From: Duncaniella sp.
Lineage (GTDB): Bacteria; Bacteroidota; Bacteroidia; Bacteroidales; Muribaculaceae
Direction: 5' to 3'
Length of the DNA: 23,783 bases
Assembly: GCF_029054785.1 (NCBI RefSeq)
Contig: NZ_JAIDEN010000069.1
Location: forward strand, 1-23,783
Part shown: positions 7,169-14,689 of the stretch, piece by piece
Position numbering within the stretch: position 1 is the stretch's first letter
Layout of the letters: every line of letters begins with the position of its first letter
The notes under the pieces: model-generated
Database searches by the model: none
What the model was told of the DNA's origin: nothing
The model's input: only the letters and a program-made list of their open reading frames with translations
Position numbers and translations under genes: made by a program

Positions 7169-7747
7169 TCACGCCGATAGCTCTGTGTAACTATTTAGCA
7201 GCAAGGCGATTATACAGGAAGAAATATCGCCCATTTTCTCGCGTAGCAGCGCCAGTATATGCGCCTTGTATTTCTTCACTGTTATTTCTGCCACACCGAG
7301 GCGTTGCGCTATCTCGGCATTCTTAAGCCCCTCGCGATAGCTCATGCGTAGTATGTTGCGATACTTGAGCGGCAGCGACTCGATGGCTGCATGCAGGCGG
7401 TCAAGCGTCTCCTGTTCGAGCATGGCCACATCAATTTCGGGAGTTGCAGTGTCGAGCTCCGGCGAGTCGAGGTAATTGCTCTGCGAATGATGCTTTCTCA
7501 CAAGAGTTATCGAACTGTGATATACACACTTGAGTATATAGGAGTACCATGCCGGCGAGGTCTTGAGACTCTTGCGCATCGTGTACGACGTCATCACCGC
7601 ATCCTGCACACAATCCTCGGCGAGGTACGCAAGGTCCTCGCCCAGCAGCCTTGACGCATACAGCAGCAGTCCGGGATAAAGTTGCTCGTAAAACGGTGTG
7701 ACATCACCCGCTATGAACGCTTTGTATATGTGATCATAGTTATACAC
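7169..7747 (-). CDS. ECF-type RNA polymerase sigma-70 factor
   Basis: A 192-residue extracytoplasmic-function sigma factor expected to direct transcription of the adjacent FecR/SusC/SusD genes. Region 2 is seen in LGEDLAYLAEDCVQDAVMTS and the following WYSYILKCVYHSSITLVRK; region 4 in LPLKYRNILRMSYREGLKN and AEIAQRLGVAEITVKKYKAH, the helix-turn-helix. No in-frame ATG precedes these domains. Possible starts are TTG 7786 (205 residues) or GTG 7747 (192 residues). GTG is chosen because YNYDHIYKAF then begins the protein as in relatives, and because an exact -7 box lies between the two starts. It is transcribed away from the FecR gene, whereas sigma and FecR are more often co-directional. Confidence 0.82.
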   Translation of the reverse strand: MYNYDHIYKAFIAGDVTPFYEQLYPGLLLYASRLLGEDLAYLAEDCVQDAVMTSYTMRKSLKTSPAWYSYILKCVYHSSITLVRKHHSQSNYLDSPELDTATPEIDVAMLEQETLDRLHAAIESLPLKYRNILRMSYREGLKNAEIAQRLGVAEITVKKYKAHILALLREKMGDISSCIIALLLNSYTELSA

Positions 7748-7752
7748 TCCCG

Positions 7753-7760
7753 CAAATTTA
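7753..7760 (-). promoter_or_regulatory. -7 box for the ECF sigma gene, adjacent to GTG start
   Basis: On the minus strand TAAATTTG (7760-7753) matches TAnnTTTG exactly, with CTTG 19 bp upstream. It ends 5 bp before the GTG at 7747, so transcription would start at or next to the initiation codon, implying a leaderless message. The surrounding DNA is AT-rich, so chance is possible. Confidence 0.35.
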
Positions 7761-7833
7761 ACGAATATATCTCGAAATGCAAGCAAAAAACATCATTTTG
7801 CTAAATATTTTAAAATTTTCATGAAAATATATA

Positions 7834-7841
7834 TACTTTTT
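7834..7841 (+). promoter_or_regulatory. Possible -7 box upstream of fecR-like gene
   Basis: TACTTTTT matches seven of eight positions of TAnnTTTG and would give a leader of about 35 nt before the ATG at 7883. No good -33 box is seen at 19-21 bp. If the operon is instead read by its own ECF sigma, the promoter would look different and I cannot recognise it. Confidence 0.25.
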
Positions 7842-7882
7842 CGCACCCATCGCTATTTATCTGTATAAAATCGACAAAATCC

Positions 7883-9043
7883 ATGGATAATATAAAGCAG
7901 CTTCTTTACCGTCACGCCATCGGCATCACCACACCTGAGGAGGAGAGAGCACTCATCGAGTGGGCCGATGGCAATCAGCAGCGCCTGGCTCTGTTGCAGC
8001 GTCTGGCTGACCCCGACTACATAGCCGACCGGATCGGCAGGCGCGAGATGATACCCGTGGAGCGACCTATGGCCGACATGCGCCGCCGCATATCGCGCAC
8101 ACGCCGCCTCACCGCCGTTAGGGCCATAGCCGCATCAGTGACACTGCTGCTCACACTTGCTTCAACCTTTATTATTTATATATATGTGTCGCATCCGGCT
8201 GCCGACGCTCCCATGTCGGTCAGCACGGCTACGCCACAGCCCGCAATCGACATCGCCGGGATTCATCCCGGCACCACACATGCCAAACTTACGTTAGCGT
8301 CGGACACCACGCTCGAACTCTCGGCTACCGACACCATATGTGTGGCGAGCAGCATACTCCGGTCGGGCAGCTGCGACATAAACCGTCCCGCTGAACTGTG
8401 CCTCGATGTGCCGCGCGGAGCCGAGTTCAAAATCATCCTCGAGGACAGTACGCAGGTATGGCTCAACTCCGAGTCGACCCTGCGCTATCCTGAGGTGTTC
8501 AGCCCCACCGAACGCCGCGTACAGGTGTCAGGCGAAGCCTACTTCAGCGTAGCCAAGGACGAGAACCGCCCCTTCTATGTCGAGACAGGCGAACAGACCG
8601 TGCGCGTCTACGGCACCGAGTTCAATGTACGCGACTACGCCGATGCCCCGTGTGTCTACACAACACTTGAGCGAGGTTCAATAGCCATAACCCGCAGCGG
8701 ACTGAACTCTGGCGAGGTCATGCTCTCGGCGGGACATCAGGCATGCCTCAGCCGGTCCGACAACACTCTCAATCTCCGGGTGGTCAACCCTGCGGTCATC
8801 ACCAGCTGGCGCCACGGACGCTTCGTGTTTGAGGAGCAGCCGCTCGCAAGTATCATGCGCGACCTAAGCCGATGGTACGATTTCTCCTACGAATTTGCCG
8901 ACCCGCAACTCGAACAGATAGTCTTCATGGGCAGCATACCCCGATATGCCGACTTCGCCACCGCCATATCCATAATCGAGAAGAGCGGCGGACTGCGCTT
9001 CACCACCCAGGGCGACAAGGTAGTAATATCACCCCGACAATAA
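7883..9043 (+). CDS. FecR-family anti-sigma factor
   Basis: A 386-residue inner-membrane regulator that should hold the ECF sigma factor until the cognate TonB-dependent receptor signals. The cytoplasmic anti-sigma part is residues 1-80 (TPEEERALIEWADGN), one transmembrane helix spans about 81-102, and the periplasmic FecR domain covers about 171-265 (LDVPRGAEFKIILEDSTQVW, TLRYPEVF, RRVQVSGEAYFSV, TEFNVRDY). The C-terminal DUF4974-type domain is about 305-384 (SWRHGRFVFEEQPLASIMRD, LSRWYDF). Length and order are normal for Bacteroidetes FecR proteins. It lies 49 bp before the SusC gene, whose STN domain is the expected contact in the periplasm, and 135 bp from the divergent sigma gene. Confidence 0.92.
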   Translation: MDNIKQLLYRHAIGITTPEEERALIEWADGNQQRLALLQRLADPDYIADRIGRREMIPVERPMADMRRRISRTRRLTAVRAIAASVTLLLTLASTFIIYIYVSHPAADAPMSVSTATPQPAIDIAGIHPGTTHAKLTLASDTTLELSATDTICVASSILRSGSCDINRPAELCLDVPRGAEFKIILEDSTQVWLNSESTLRYPEVFSPTERRVQVSGEAYFSVAKDENRPFYVETGEQTVRVYGTEFNVRDYADAPCVYTTLERGSIAITRSGLNSGEVMLSAGHQACLSRSDNTLNLRVVNPAVITSWRHGRFVFEEQPLASIMRDLSRWYDFSYEFADPQLEQIVFMGSIPRYADFATAISIIEKSGGLRFTTQGDKVVISPRQ

Positions 9044-9092
9044 CAAATCTTAGAATAGGACCTATCACATTTTCACACCAAACCTCATTACA

Positions 9093-12000
9093 ATGAAGAA
9101 AGTATTGTATCTATTACTACTGGTCATCTCATTGTTCGTACCGATCGAAAGCTACGCGCGTACCTACAATGCCAAGTTTGACCAAGCTACTCCAGAGGCT
9201 GTGCTCAATGCTCTAAAGCACGAGACAGGGCTGGAATTCGTATATCAGAAAGACGTACTCAAAGCCGCCAAGACACCCGTGACATGCAACTACACGGGCC
9301 TGTCACTCGACCAGCTGCTCAATCGAGTTATTTCGGTCAACATGCTGCTCGGCTATGAGATTGTTGACAAGACTGTCATCATCAAGCTCCCCGATCTCAA
9401 CATCGACTATGTAAAGGGTGAGATCAGCGGCGTGGTCTATGACACCGAGGAGAATGAGCCTCTCGCCGGAGCCACCATCATGGTCGACGGCACCACCAAT
9501 CTCGCCATCAGCGATGCCAACGGACGCTTCACACTCAAGAACGTTAAGGCCCTCAACCCCATGATCACAGCAGTGTTCGTGGGCATGAAACCCGTGTCAA
9601 TCAAGGTCACTCCCAAGAACCAGCATAATCTGCGTTTCGACATGGAGACACATGTCACCATGATGAGCGAGGTTGTCGTTACCGGTTATCAAGACATTAA
9701 GAAAGAGAAGATGACCGGCTCGGTAGCTACAATCAGTGCCGATAAACTCGACGACCGCTACACACTCAATCTCCTTGACAATCTCGAAGGCCGAGTTGCC
9801 GGTCTCTCGACCTACGGTGGCAAACCTATCATACGCGGCATGGGCACACTCAGCGGCTCGACCGCACCACTGCTCGTTGTCGACGGCTTGCCCATCGAGG
9901 GGGATCTCGATGACCTCAACCCCTACGACATCGAGAGTATCAACGTGCTCAAAGATGCAGCCTCTTCGGCTATCTATGGTGCCCGTGCCGCCAACGGTAT
10001 TATCGTCGTGACCACCAAGAACGCCAAGAAAAAAGGCAAAATCGACATCGACTTCTCTGCCAACGTCACCTGGTACGAGAACAAGAACATGGACTATCAC
10101 GACAACTTCTACATGACACCAGAGGAGCAGATTGCAGCCGAGAGCAACTACCTCGAATGGAAATACTTCGAAAACGACCCGACCCACAATAATAATCCTG
10201 CTCAGAATATAAACTCATTAGCAACATCCATCGCAGGAGGGGCTTCGTCACCGACCCCGCTTCAGTATGCATATTATCAGCTCGCGTCCGGACAAATCAC
10301 ACGCGATCAGCTCAACACACTCAAGGCGTCGCTCGCAGGCAACAACTATGCCCAGGATTATGCCGACAATGTCTACCGTCGCCAGGTCATTCAGCAGTAC
10401 AACCTTGCGCTGCGCAACTCGTCCGACAAGTCACGCAATAATATCGTGCTCAACTACAAGCACGACAACAGCGGTGTAATAAATCACAAGGCCGAATGGC
10501 TCAATATCTCCTACAAGGGCAGCTTCGACCTCGCCAAGTGGTTCACTGCCACAGTCTCAATCAACTCCATATACTCCACCACGCGCGAATACGGCTACGA
10601 CTATAACAGTAATGCTAACAATCCTTGGGCTTATACACCATACCAGCCGTTCTACAACACCGACGGAGGTATCCGCCGCCAGTATCCATGGTTTAGCGGC
10701 AATGAATACTACACCCCGCAAGAAGGTATGCACGATCTCGGCGTTGACCCTGTTGAGGAGATGTATAACAACACACAGACCAACCGTCGCCAGAACATGC
10801 GCTATCACGGCGACCTCCTCTTCAAGATTATACCGGGACTTACAGCCAACGCACAATTTATTTACGAAGTCGACACCCGCAACGAGAAGCATCTGGCCAC
10901 AGAGCAGAGTCATGCGGCACGTACCATGCGCAACGCTTATGCAACCATGGAAGGCGGCAAAGTCACCTATATGACTCCTCGCTCAGGCGGTTTTCTCCAG
11001 ACCACTGTGCTTGAGGGCAACTATTGGACCGCGCGCGGTCAGCTCAACTACTCGCGCACATTCGGCAAACATGACATCACGGCCATAGCCGGTGTCGAGT
11101 TCCGCGAGACTACCTACAAAGGCACACGAGCTCTTGCTCTCGGCTATGACGAGCAGTTGCAGTCATCATCGACACACACTGTTGACTTCGGCAAACTCAG
11201 TCAAATGGTATACAGCCCGTTATTCCTGATTACATCTCAGTCCGGCTTCCCTTGCCAGCAGTTCGTATTTGATCCCTACCTGCGCGACGGCATGGGCATC
11301 GTGCCTGAGGAGCGCCATCGCTACGGATCTGGCTATGCCAACGCCACATATACCTACGACGAGAAGTACAATGTGTTCGGTTCATTCCGTAAAGATTACG
11401 CCGACGTATTCGGTCTCAATTCCAAGTTCCGCGGCAAGCCGCTGTGGTCGGTCGGCGCAGGCTGGAACATACACAATGAGTCGTTCGTTCACGATGCCGC
11501 ACCATGGCTTTCATTCCTCAAACTCCGCTTTTCTTACGGTGTGACAGGCAACATCTATCAGGGCGCCACATCGGTAATGACAGCTTCGGCAGGCGAAATA
11601 AATACTTCTACCAACCTTCCCTACGGCGAAGTGACCTCACCCGCCAACCCCGACCTGCGTTGGGAGCAGAACCGAACCACCAACATCGGTCTCGACTTCA
11701 GTCTGTTCAACTACCGTCTGCGCGGCAATTTTGACTACTATAACAAGGTCGGCAAGGACATTTTCAACGGACTCAACCTCGACCCGACGACCGGCTTCAC
11801 TTCAATCGTGGCAAATGCCGCATCAATCCGCAACCGAGGTGTCGAGCTCGTTGCTTCCTACGACTGGTTCGTTCCCCGCTCGCGTCGCAACTTTTCATGG
11901 ACTACAAGTATGACTTTCACCTACAACAAAAATGAGGTGACCGATGTGGAGAATGACGTCACCACAGCTTTCAAACTCATCGGTACCCCCTACAAGGTAG

Positions 12001-12626
12001 GCTATCCTGTCAACGCTCTTTGGAGCTATCGCTTCGCCGGCATATCTGACGAACTCGGCATGGAGGGTCAGACTCTCTATTATATCGAGAACGGAGGCAT
12101 CTCGCATGAAGCCGGGTCTCACAGCCCCGATGTTCTCGAATTTTCGGGACAGAGTGACCCCAAATACATCGTGGGCGTTGACAACACCTTCAAGTGGAAT
12201 GGCATAAGCCTCGGATTCGTACTCGCTTACTACGGCGGTCACAAGATGCGCGCTCTTGCACAAAACGAGACATTCGCTTCATTCAATCAACCCATGGCTT
12301 CATATTTCAACAACGCCTGGACTCCTGAGAACCCGACCACCGTACCCGGCATGGGCAAGTATGCATCGACATCGGTAGGCAGTGAGACTTCCTACTCCAA
12401 CAACGCCATACATGACGCATCGTTCATCAAACTGCGCAACGTTGTTCTCGGCTACACCTTGCCAGAGAACATTACACGCCGCTTCGGTATCAATCTGCTC
12501 ACGCTGCGTTTCCAGGTCAATAATCTCAAGGCTCTGTGGACAGCCAACAATCTCGGCGTAGACCCTGAGACACTTGGCATCCGCAACCCCGCCTCCTACA
12601 TGGTGGGTCTGAATTTAAATCTCTAA
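9093..12626 (+). CDS. SusC/RagA-type TonB-dependent receptor with STN signalling domain
   Basis: A 1177-residue outer-membrane transporter driven by TonB. Order: signal peptide 1-22 (ending SYA), STN/secretin-like domain about 25-99 (FDQATPEAVLNALKHETGLE), carboxypeptidase-regulatory-like beta-sandwich about 108-190 (GEISGVVYDTEENEPLAGAT), TonB-box-like EVVVTGYQ (193-200), plug about 203-312 (the SusC-type PLLVVDGLPIEG and SINVLKDAASSAIYGARAAN), then the barrel to the last residue (YMVGLNLNL). The STN domain marks it as a transducer able to signal substrate arrival to FecR. SusD follows after 17 bp. No degradative enzyme accompanies it, so its ligand is unknown. Confidence 0.95.
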   Translation: MKKVLYLLLLVISLFVPIESYARTYNAKFDQATPEAVLNALKHETGLEFVYQKDVLKAAKTPVTCNYTGLSLDQLLNRVISVNMLLGYEIVDKTVIIKLPDLNIDYVKGEISGVVYDTEENEPLAGATIMVDGTTNLAISDANGRFTLKNVKALNPMITAVFVGMKPVSIKVTPKNQHNLRFDMETHVTMMSEVVVTGYQDIKKEKMTGSVATISADKLDDRYTLNLLDNLEGRVAGLSTYGGKPIIRGMGTLSGSTAPLLVVDGLPIEGDLDDLNPYDIESINVLKDAASSAIYGARAANGIIVVTTKNAKKKGKIDIDFSANVTWYENKNMDYHDNFYMTPEEQIAAESNYLEWKYFENDPTHNNNPAQNINSLATSIAGGASSPTPLQYAYYQLASGQITRDQLNTLKASLAGNNYAQDYADNVYRRQVIQQYNLALRNSSDKSRNNIVLNYKHDNSGVINHKAEWLNISYKGSFDLAKWFTATVSINSIYSTTREYGYDYNSNANNPWAYTPYQPFYNTDGGIRRQYPWFSGNEYYTPQEGMHDLGVDPVEEMYNNTQTNRRQNMRYHGDLLFKIIPGLTANAQFIYEVDTRNEKHLATEQSHAARTMRNAYATMEGGKVTYMTPRSGGFLQTTVLEGNYWTARGQLNYSRTFGKHDITAIAGVEFRETTYKGTRALALGYDEQLQSSSTHTVDFGKLSQMVYSPLFLITSQSGFPCQQFVFDPYLRDGMGIVPEERHRYGSGYANATYTYDEKYNVFGSFRKDYADVFGLNSKFRGKPLWSVGAGWNIHNESFVHDAAPWLSFLKLRFSYGVTGNIYQGATSVMTASAGEINTSTNLPYGEVTSPANPDLRWEQNRTTNIGLDFSLFNYRLRGNFDYYNKVGKDIFNGLNLDPTTGFTSIVANAASIRNRGVELVASYDWFVPRSRRNFSWTTSMTFTYNKNEVTDVENDVTTAFKLIGTPYKVGYPVNALWSYRFAGISDELGMEGQTLYYIENGGISHEAGSHSPDVLEFSGQSDPKYIVGVDNTFKWNGISLGFVLAYYGGHKMRALAQNETFASFNQPMASYFNNAWTPENPTTVPGMGKYASTSVGSETSYSNNAIHDASFIKLRNVVLGYTLPENITRRFGINLLTLRFQVNNLKALWTANNLGVDPETLGIRNPASYMVGLNLNL

Positions 12627-12643
12627 TCTCGTAATCCACAGTT

Positions 12644-14095
12644 ATGAAACTAAACATATCATTGAAACACATCACATCGGTGCTGGCGGCAGGTATGATG
12701 CTCGGCTCATGCTCCGACTTTACAGACATCGACCCCAAGGGCAAAAACCTGCTCACCCGCACAGCGGATCTCGAATTGTTGCTCAATGCTGACTACTCAT
12801 TGTCGTCAAGTACGTTACAGGAAATCAGCGGCGATATTTTCGATTGCGTCGAGCCACTTGCTCCCGCCCTTGCACCACCGGTCAAAACCTCTTTCTCAAT
12901 CATTGCAGGCTGGGATGAAGCAGGTCATGAAAATAAGCTGCCCGAACTGACCAATAGCGACTCCTACTATGCAGGCTGTTATGAGTACATCGGACGCATA
13001 GCCAATCCCATAATCTCGATGGTCGACAATGCCGACGGACAAGAAGCCGACAAGACCGCAATCAAAGCGGAAGCATACCTGATACGAGCCTACTTCCACT
13101 TCCTTGCCGCGCAGAAATTCGCTCCCGCATACGACAAAGCCACAGCTGCCGGTACTGTCGGACTCGCTTATATGTTAGAAGGACAGGATATCAAACAATC
13201 ACCTGAGCCTATAATGCTCGACAAATACTATGATAACATCCTTGCCGACATCAACACCGCCATCAGCCTCGATGCTCTGCCCGAAGTACCCGTCAACGCA
13301 ATGCGTTTCGGCAAAGCGAGTGCCTATGCAGTCAAAGCCCTCGTGCTTATGAGCATGCAGGAGCCTGGCGAGGCTGCCATTGCAGCCCAGAAAGCTCTTG
13401 ATATCAAGAGTATTGTGGTTGACTACAACACCATGCTCAGCTCGGCTGCCGATGCTTTCGGCATCGGTACATATCCCGTACTGCTTCGCCCGAAACTTGA
13501 ATGTGCCGAAGACTATTTCAGCGACAACAGTTACACTTTCTTAGACACAATACTCACCATGGACAAGTTTGAGACAGGTCATGCAATCCCCAACTACCTG
13601 AACTCTATGAACAGGATGTATGCAGGCATGATGGACCCATCGCTCATGTTTCTTGGTGTGCCGGGTCTGGTGATGACCAACGACCTCAACTCCTCATGGC
13701 CTCATATTGGTCTTAAAACCACTCAGATGTATCTTATTCTTGCCGAGAACGCAATTGAAAACGGCTTGTATGACGATGCTATGGACTATCTTGACAAGAT
13801 ACGCGTGTGTCGCATCGATCCTGCTGTCTACGCCCCTCTTAAGGGAACCGTCAACGACAAAGCCACAGCTATCGCTCGACTGAAAACGACAGCTCACGGT
13901 GAAGGCATATTCAGCGTATGGAACTTCATCGACCGCAAGCGCTGGACACGTCTTGCCGACTATCGCGAGACCGTCACACGCACTTTCTGTGACATTGACA
14001 TGACCCTCACCCCTGATTCAAAGATGTGGGTATTTCCCATTCCTCAAAATGTTGTGAACAATAATCCTAACATGAAACCCTATCTCAATTGGTGA
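12644..14095 (+). CDS. SusD/RagB-family nutrient-binding lipoprotein
   Basis: A 483-residue surface lipoprotein expected to form the lid over the SusC barrel and capture ligand. Lipobox LGSC places the lipidated Cys at residue 23, followed by SDFTDIDPKG, the usual SusD opening with LLTRTADLELLLNADY. Helical TPR-like segments are seen at about 130-270 (AEAYLIRAYFHFLAAQKFA) and the conserved tail ends KMWVFPIPQNVVNNNPNMK, typical of this family. It is slightly shorter than many SusD proteins (about 500-550). SusC lies 17 bp upstream; a structured inverted repeat follows the stop and probably separates the abundant SusCD message from the downstream genes. Confidence 0.92.
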   Translation: MKLNISLKHITSVLAAGMMLGSCSDFTDIDPKGKNLLTRTADLELLLNADYSLSSSTLQEISGDIFDCVEPLAPALAPPVKTSFSIIAGWDEAGHENKLPELTNSDSYYAGCYEYIGRIANPIISMVDNADGQEADKTAIKAEAYLIRAYFHFLAAQKFAPAYDKATAAGTVGLAYMLEGQDIKQSPEPIMLDKYYDNILADINTAISLDALPEVPVNAMRFGKASAYAVKALVLMSMQEPGEAAIAAQKALDIKSIVVDYNTMLSSAADAFGIGTYPVLLRPKLECAEDYFSDNSYTFLDTILTMDKFETGHAIPNYLNSMNRMYAGMMDPSLMFLGVPGLVMTNDLNSSWPHIGLKTTQMYLILAENAIENGLYDDAMDYLDKIRVCRIDPAVYAPLKGTVNDKATAIARLKTTAHGEGIFSVWNFIDRKRWTRLADYRETVTRTFCDIDMTLTPDSKMWVFPIPQNVVNNNPNMKPYLNW

Positions 14096-14107
14096 TTTTC
14101 CCGGTTA

Positions 14108-14190
14108 TAAGTGGCATAATAATTGTTAATAAGGAAACAAAAGAGGAATAAACGACCTCTAAATCCTTAAAAACATTATTATGTCACTTA
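14108..14190. repeat. Nested long inverted repeat downstream of susD
   Basis: Outer arms 14108-14123 (taagtggcataataat) and 14175-14190 pair at 15 of 16 positions. Just inside, 14125-14135 pairs with 14164-14174 at 9 of 11, and at the centre agagg (14142-14146) pairs with cctct (14156-14160). The whole 83 bp can fold into a single long hairpin. In RNA it could act as a processing, stability or attenuation element; in DNA it is the size of a small palindromic repeat. There is no U-run immediately after it, so it is not a textbook terminator. Confidence 0.6.
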
Positions 14191-14241
14191 TGTCCCCTTA
14201 TCTATCCCGGCTAAAACCTCACCTTGAGATCCACTTTGTCC

Positions 14242-14257
14242 TCCCCGCACGCGGGGA
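14242..14257. repeat. Short GC-rich hairpin before DUF4369 gene
   Basis: tccccgc and gcgggga are exact complements around two bases, giving at least a CCCCG/CGGGG stem with a cacg loop. It is the only GC-rich block in an otherwise AT-rich 204-bp gap and follows the long inverted repeat. It may add to an RNA structure in the leader of the next gene. Confidence 0.35.
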
Positions 14258-14299
14258 ACGTTAAAACACTCCAATCATTTTATTTACAGCTTCTAAGTA

Positions 14300-14602
14300 A
14301 TGAAGAAACTTACAATTCTCGGTCTTGGTGCGCTCGCCGTAATGTGCGCATGCAACTCCAAGCCTTCAACCGAGTACACCATCAACGGTACCACCGATGC
14401 CGCTGACGGGGAGACAATCTACTTCACCTATCAGCTTTCCGCCGACTCGACAGTCAAGGACAGCTGTGTAGTAGCCAACGGCGCATTCACCTTCACAGGC
14501 AGCATCGAAACACCCAAGATGGGCTACATCAGTTGCGGCCCCATGAGCTACACCAATCAGAAGGTACGTCCCCTCATGGTTGAGCTCGGCATTGCTCGGT
14601 GA
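14300..14602 (+). CDS. Truncated DUF4369 lipoprotein (TlpA-type N-terminal domain only)
   Basis: A 100-residue protein with a lipoprotein signal (MKKLTILGLGALAVMCAC, lipidated Cys at 18). Residues 25-95 fit the DUF4369 beta-sandwich: YTINGTTDAADGETIYFTYQ, DSCVVANGAFTFTGSIE, then LMVELGIA. In this family the domain normally precedes a thioredoxin-like AhpC/TlpA domain of about 150 residues carrying a CxxC motif; here the frame ends right after the point where the family reads E-x-G. A one-base shift near 14597 would extend the sequence only to RVTRSNRSD before another stop, so the thioredoxin part is deleted, not merely frameshifted. Either a decayed gene or a stand-alone domain. It lies between susD and a DsbD-alpha-like gene, so a redox connection is suggestive. 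Confidence 0.6.
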   Translation: MKKLTILGLGALAVMCACNSKPSTEYTINGTTDAADGETIYFTYQLSADSTVKDSCVVANGAFTFTGSIETPKMGYISCGPMSYTNQKVRPLMVELGIAR

Positions 14603-14633
14603 CAAGAAGTAATCGGTCAGACTGACACACCAG

Positions 14634-14652
14634 CTTGTCGAGACAAGTTTTT
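14634..14652 (+). terminator. Possible weak intrinsic terminator after DUF4369 gene
   Basis: cttgt (14634-14638) pairs with acaag (14643-14647) around cgag, with two further weak pairs at the base, and is followed by TTTTT (14648-14652). The stem is short, so it may only attenuate read-through into the next gene, which starts 38 bp on. Confidence 0.35.
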
Positions 14653-14689
14653 AAGGAACATATAACGGAAATAAGTGACATATTTTTTT

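Noticed and set aside
9597..10187. Minus-strand open frame of 196 codons inside the SusC gene
   Set aside because: Antisense to the well-conserved regulatory-like and plug domains; low-complexity Val-rich translation.
14675..14689. GTG start for the DsbD-alpha-like gene
   Set aside because: ATG 14690 begins a clean signal peptide; the five extra residues add nothing.
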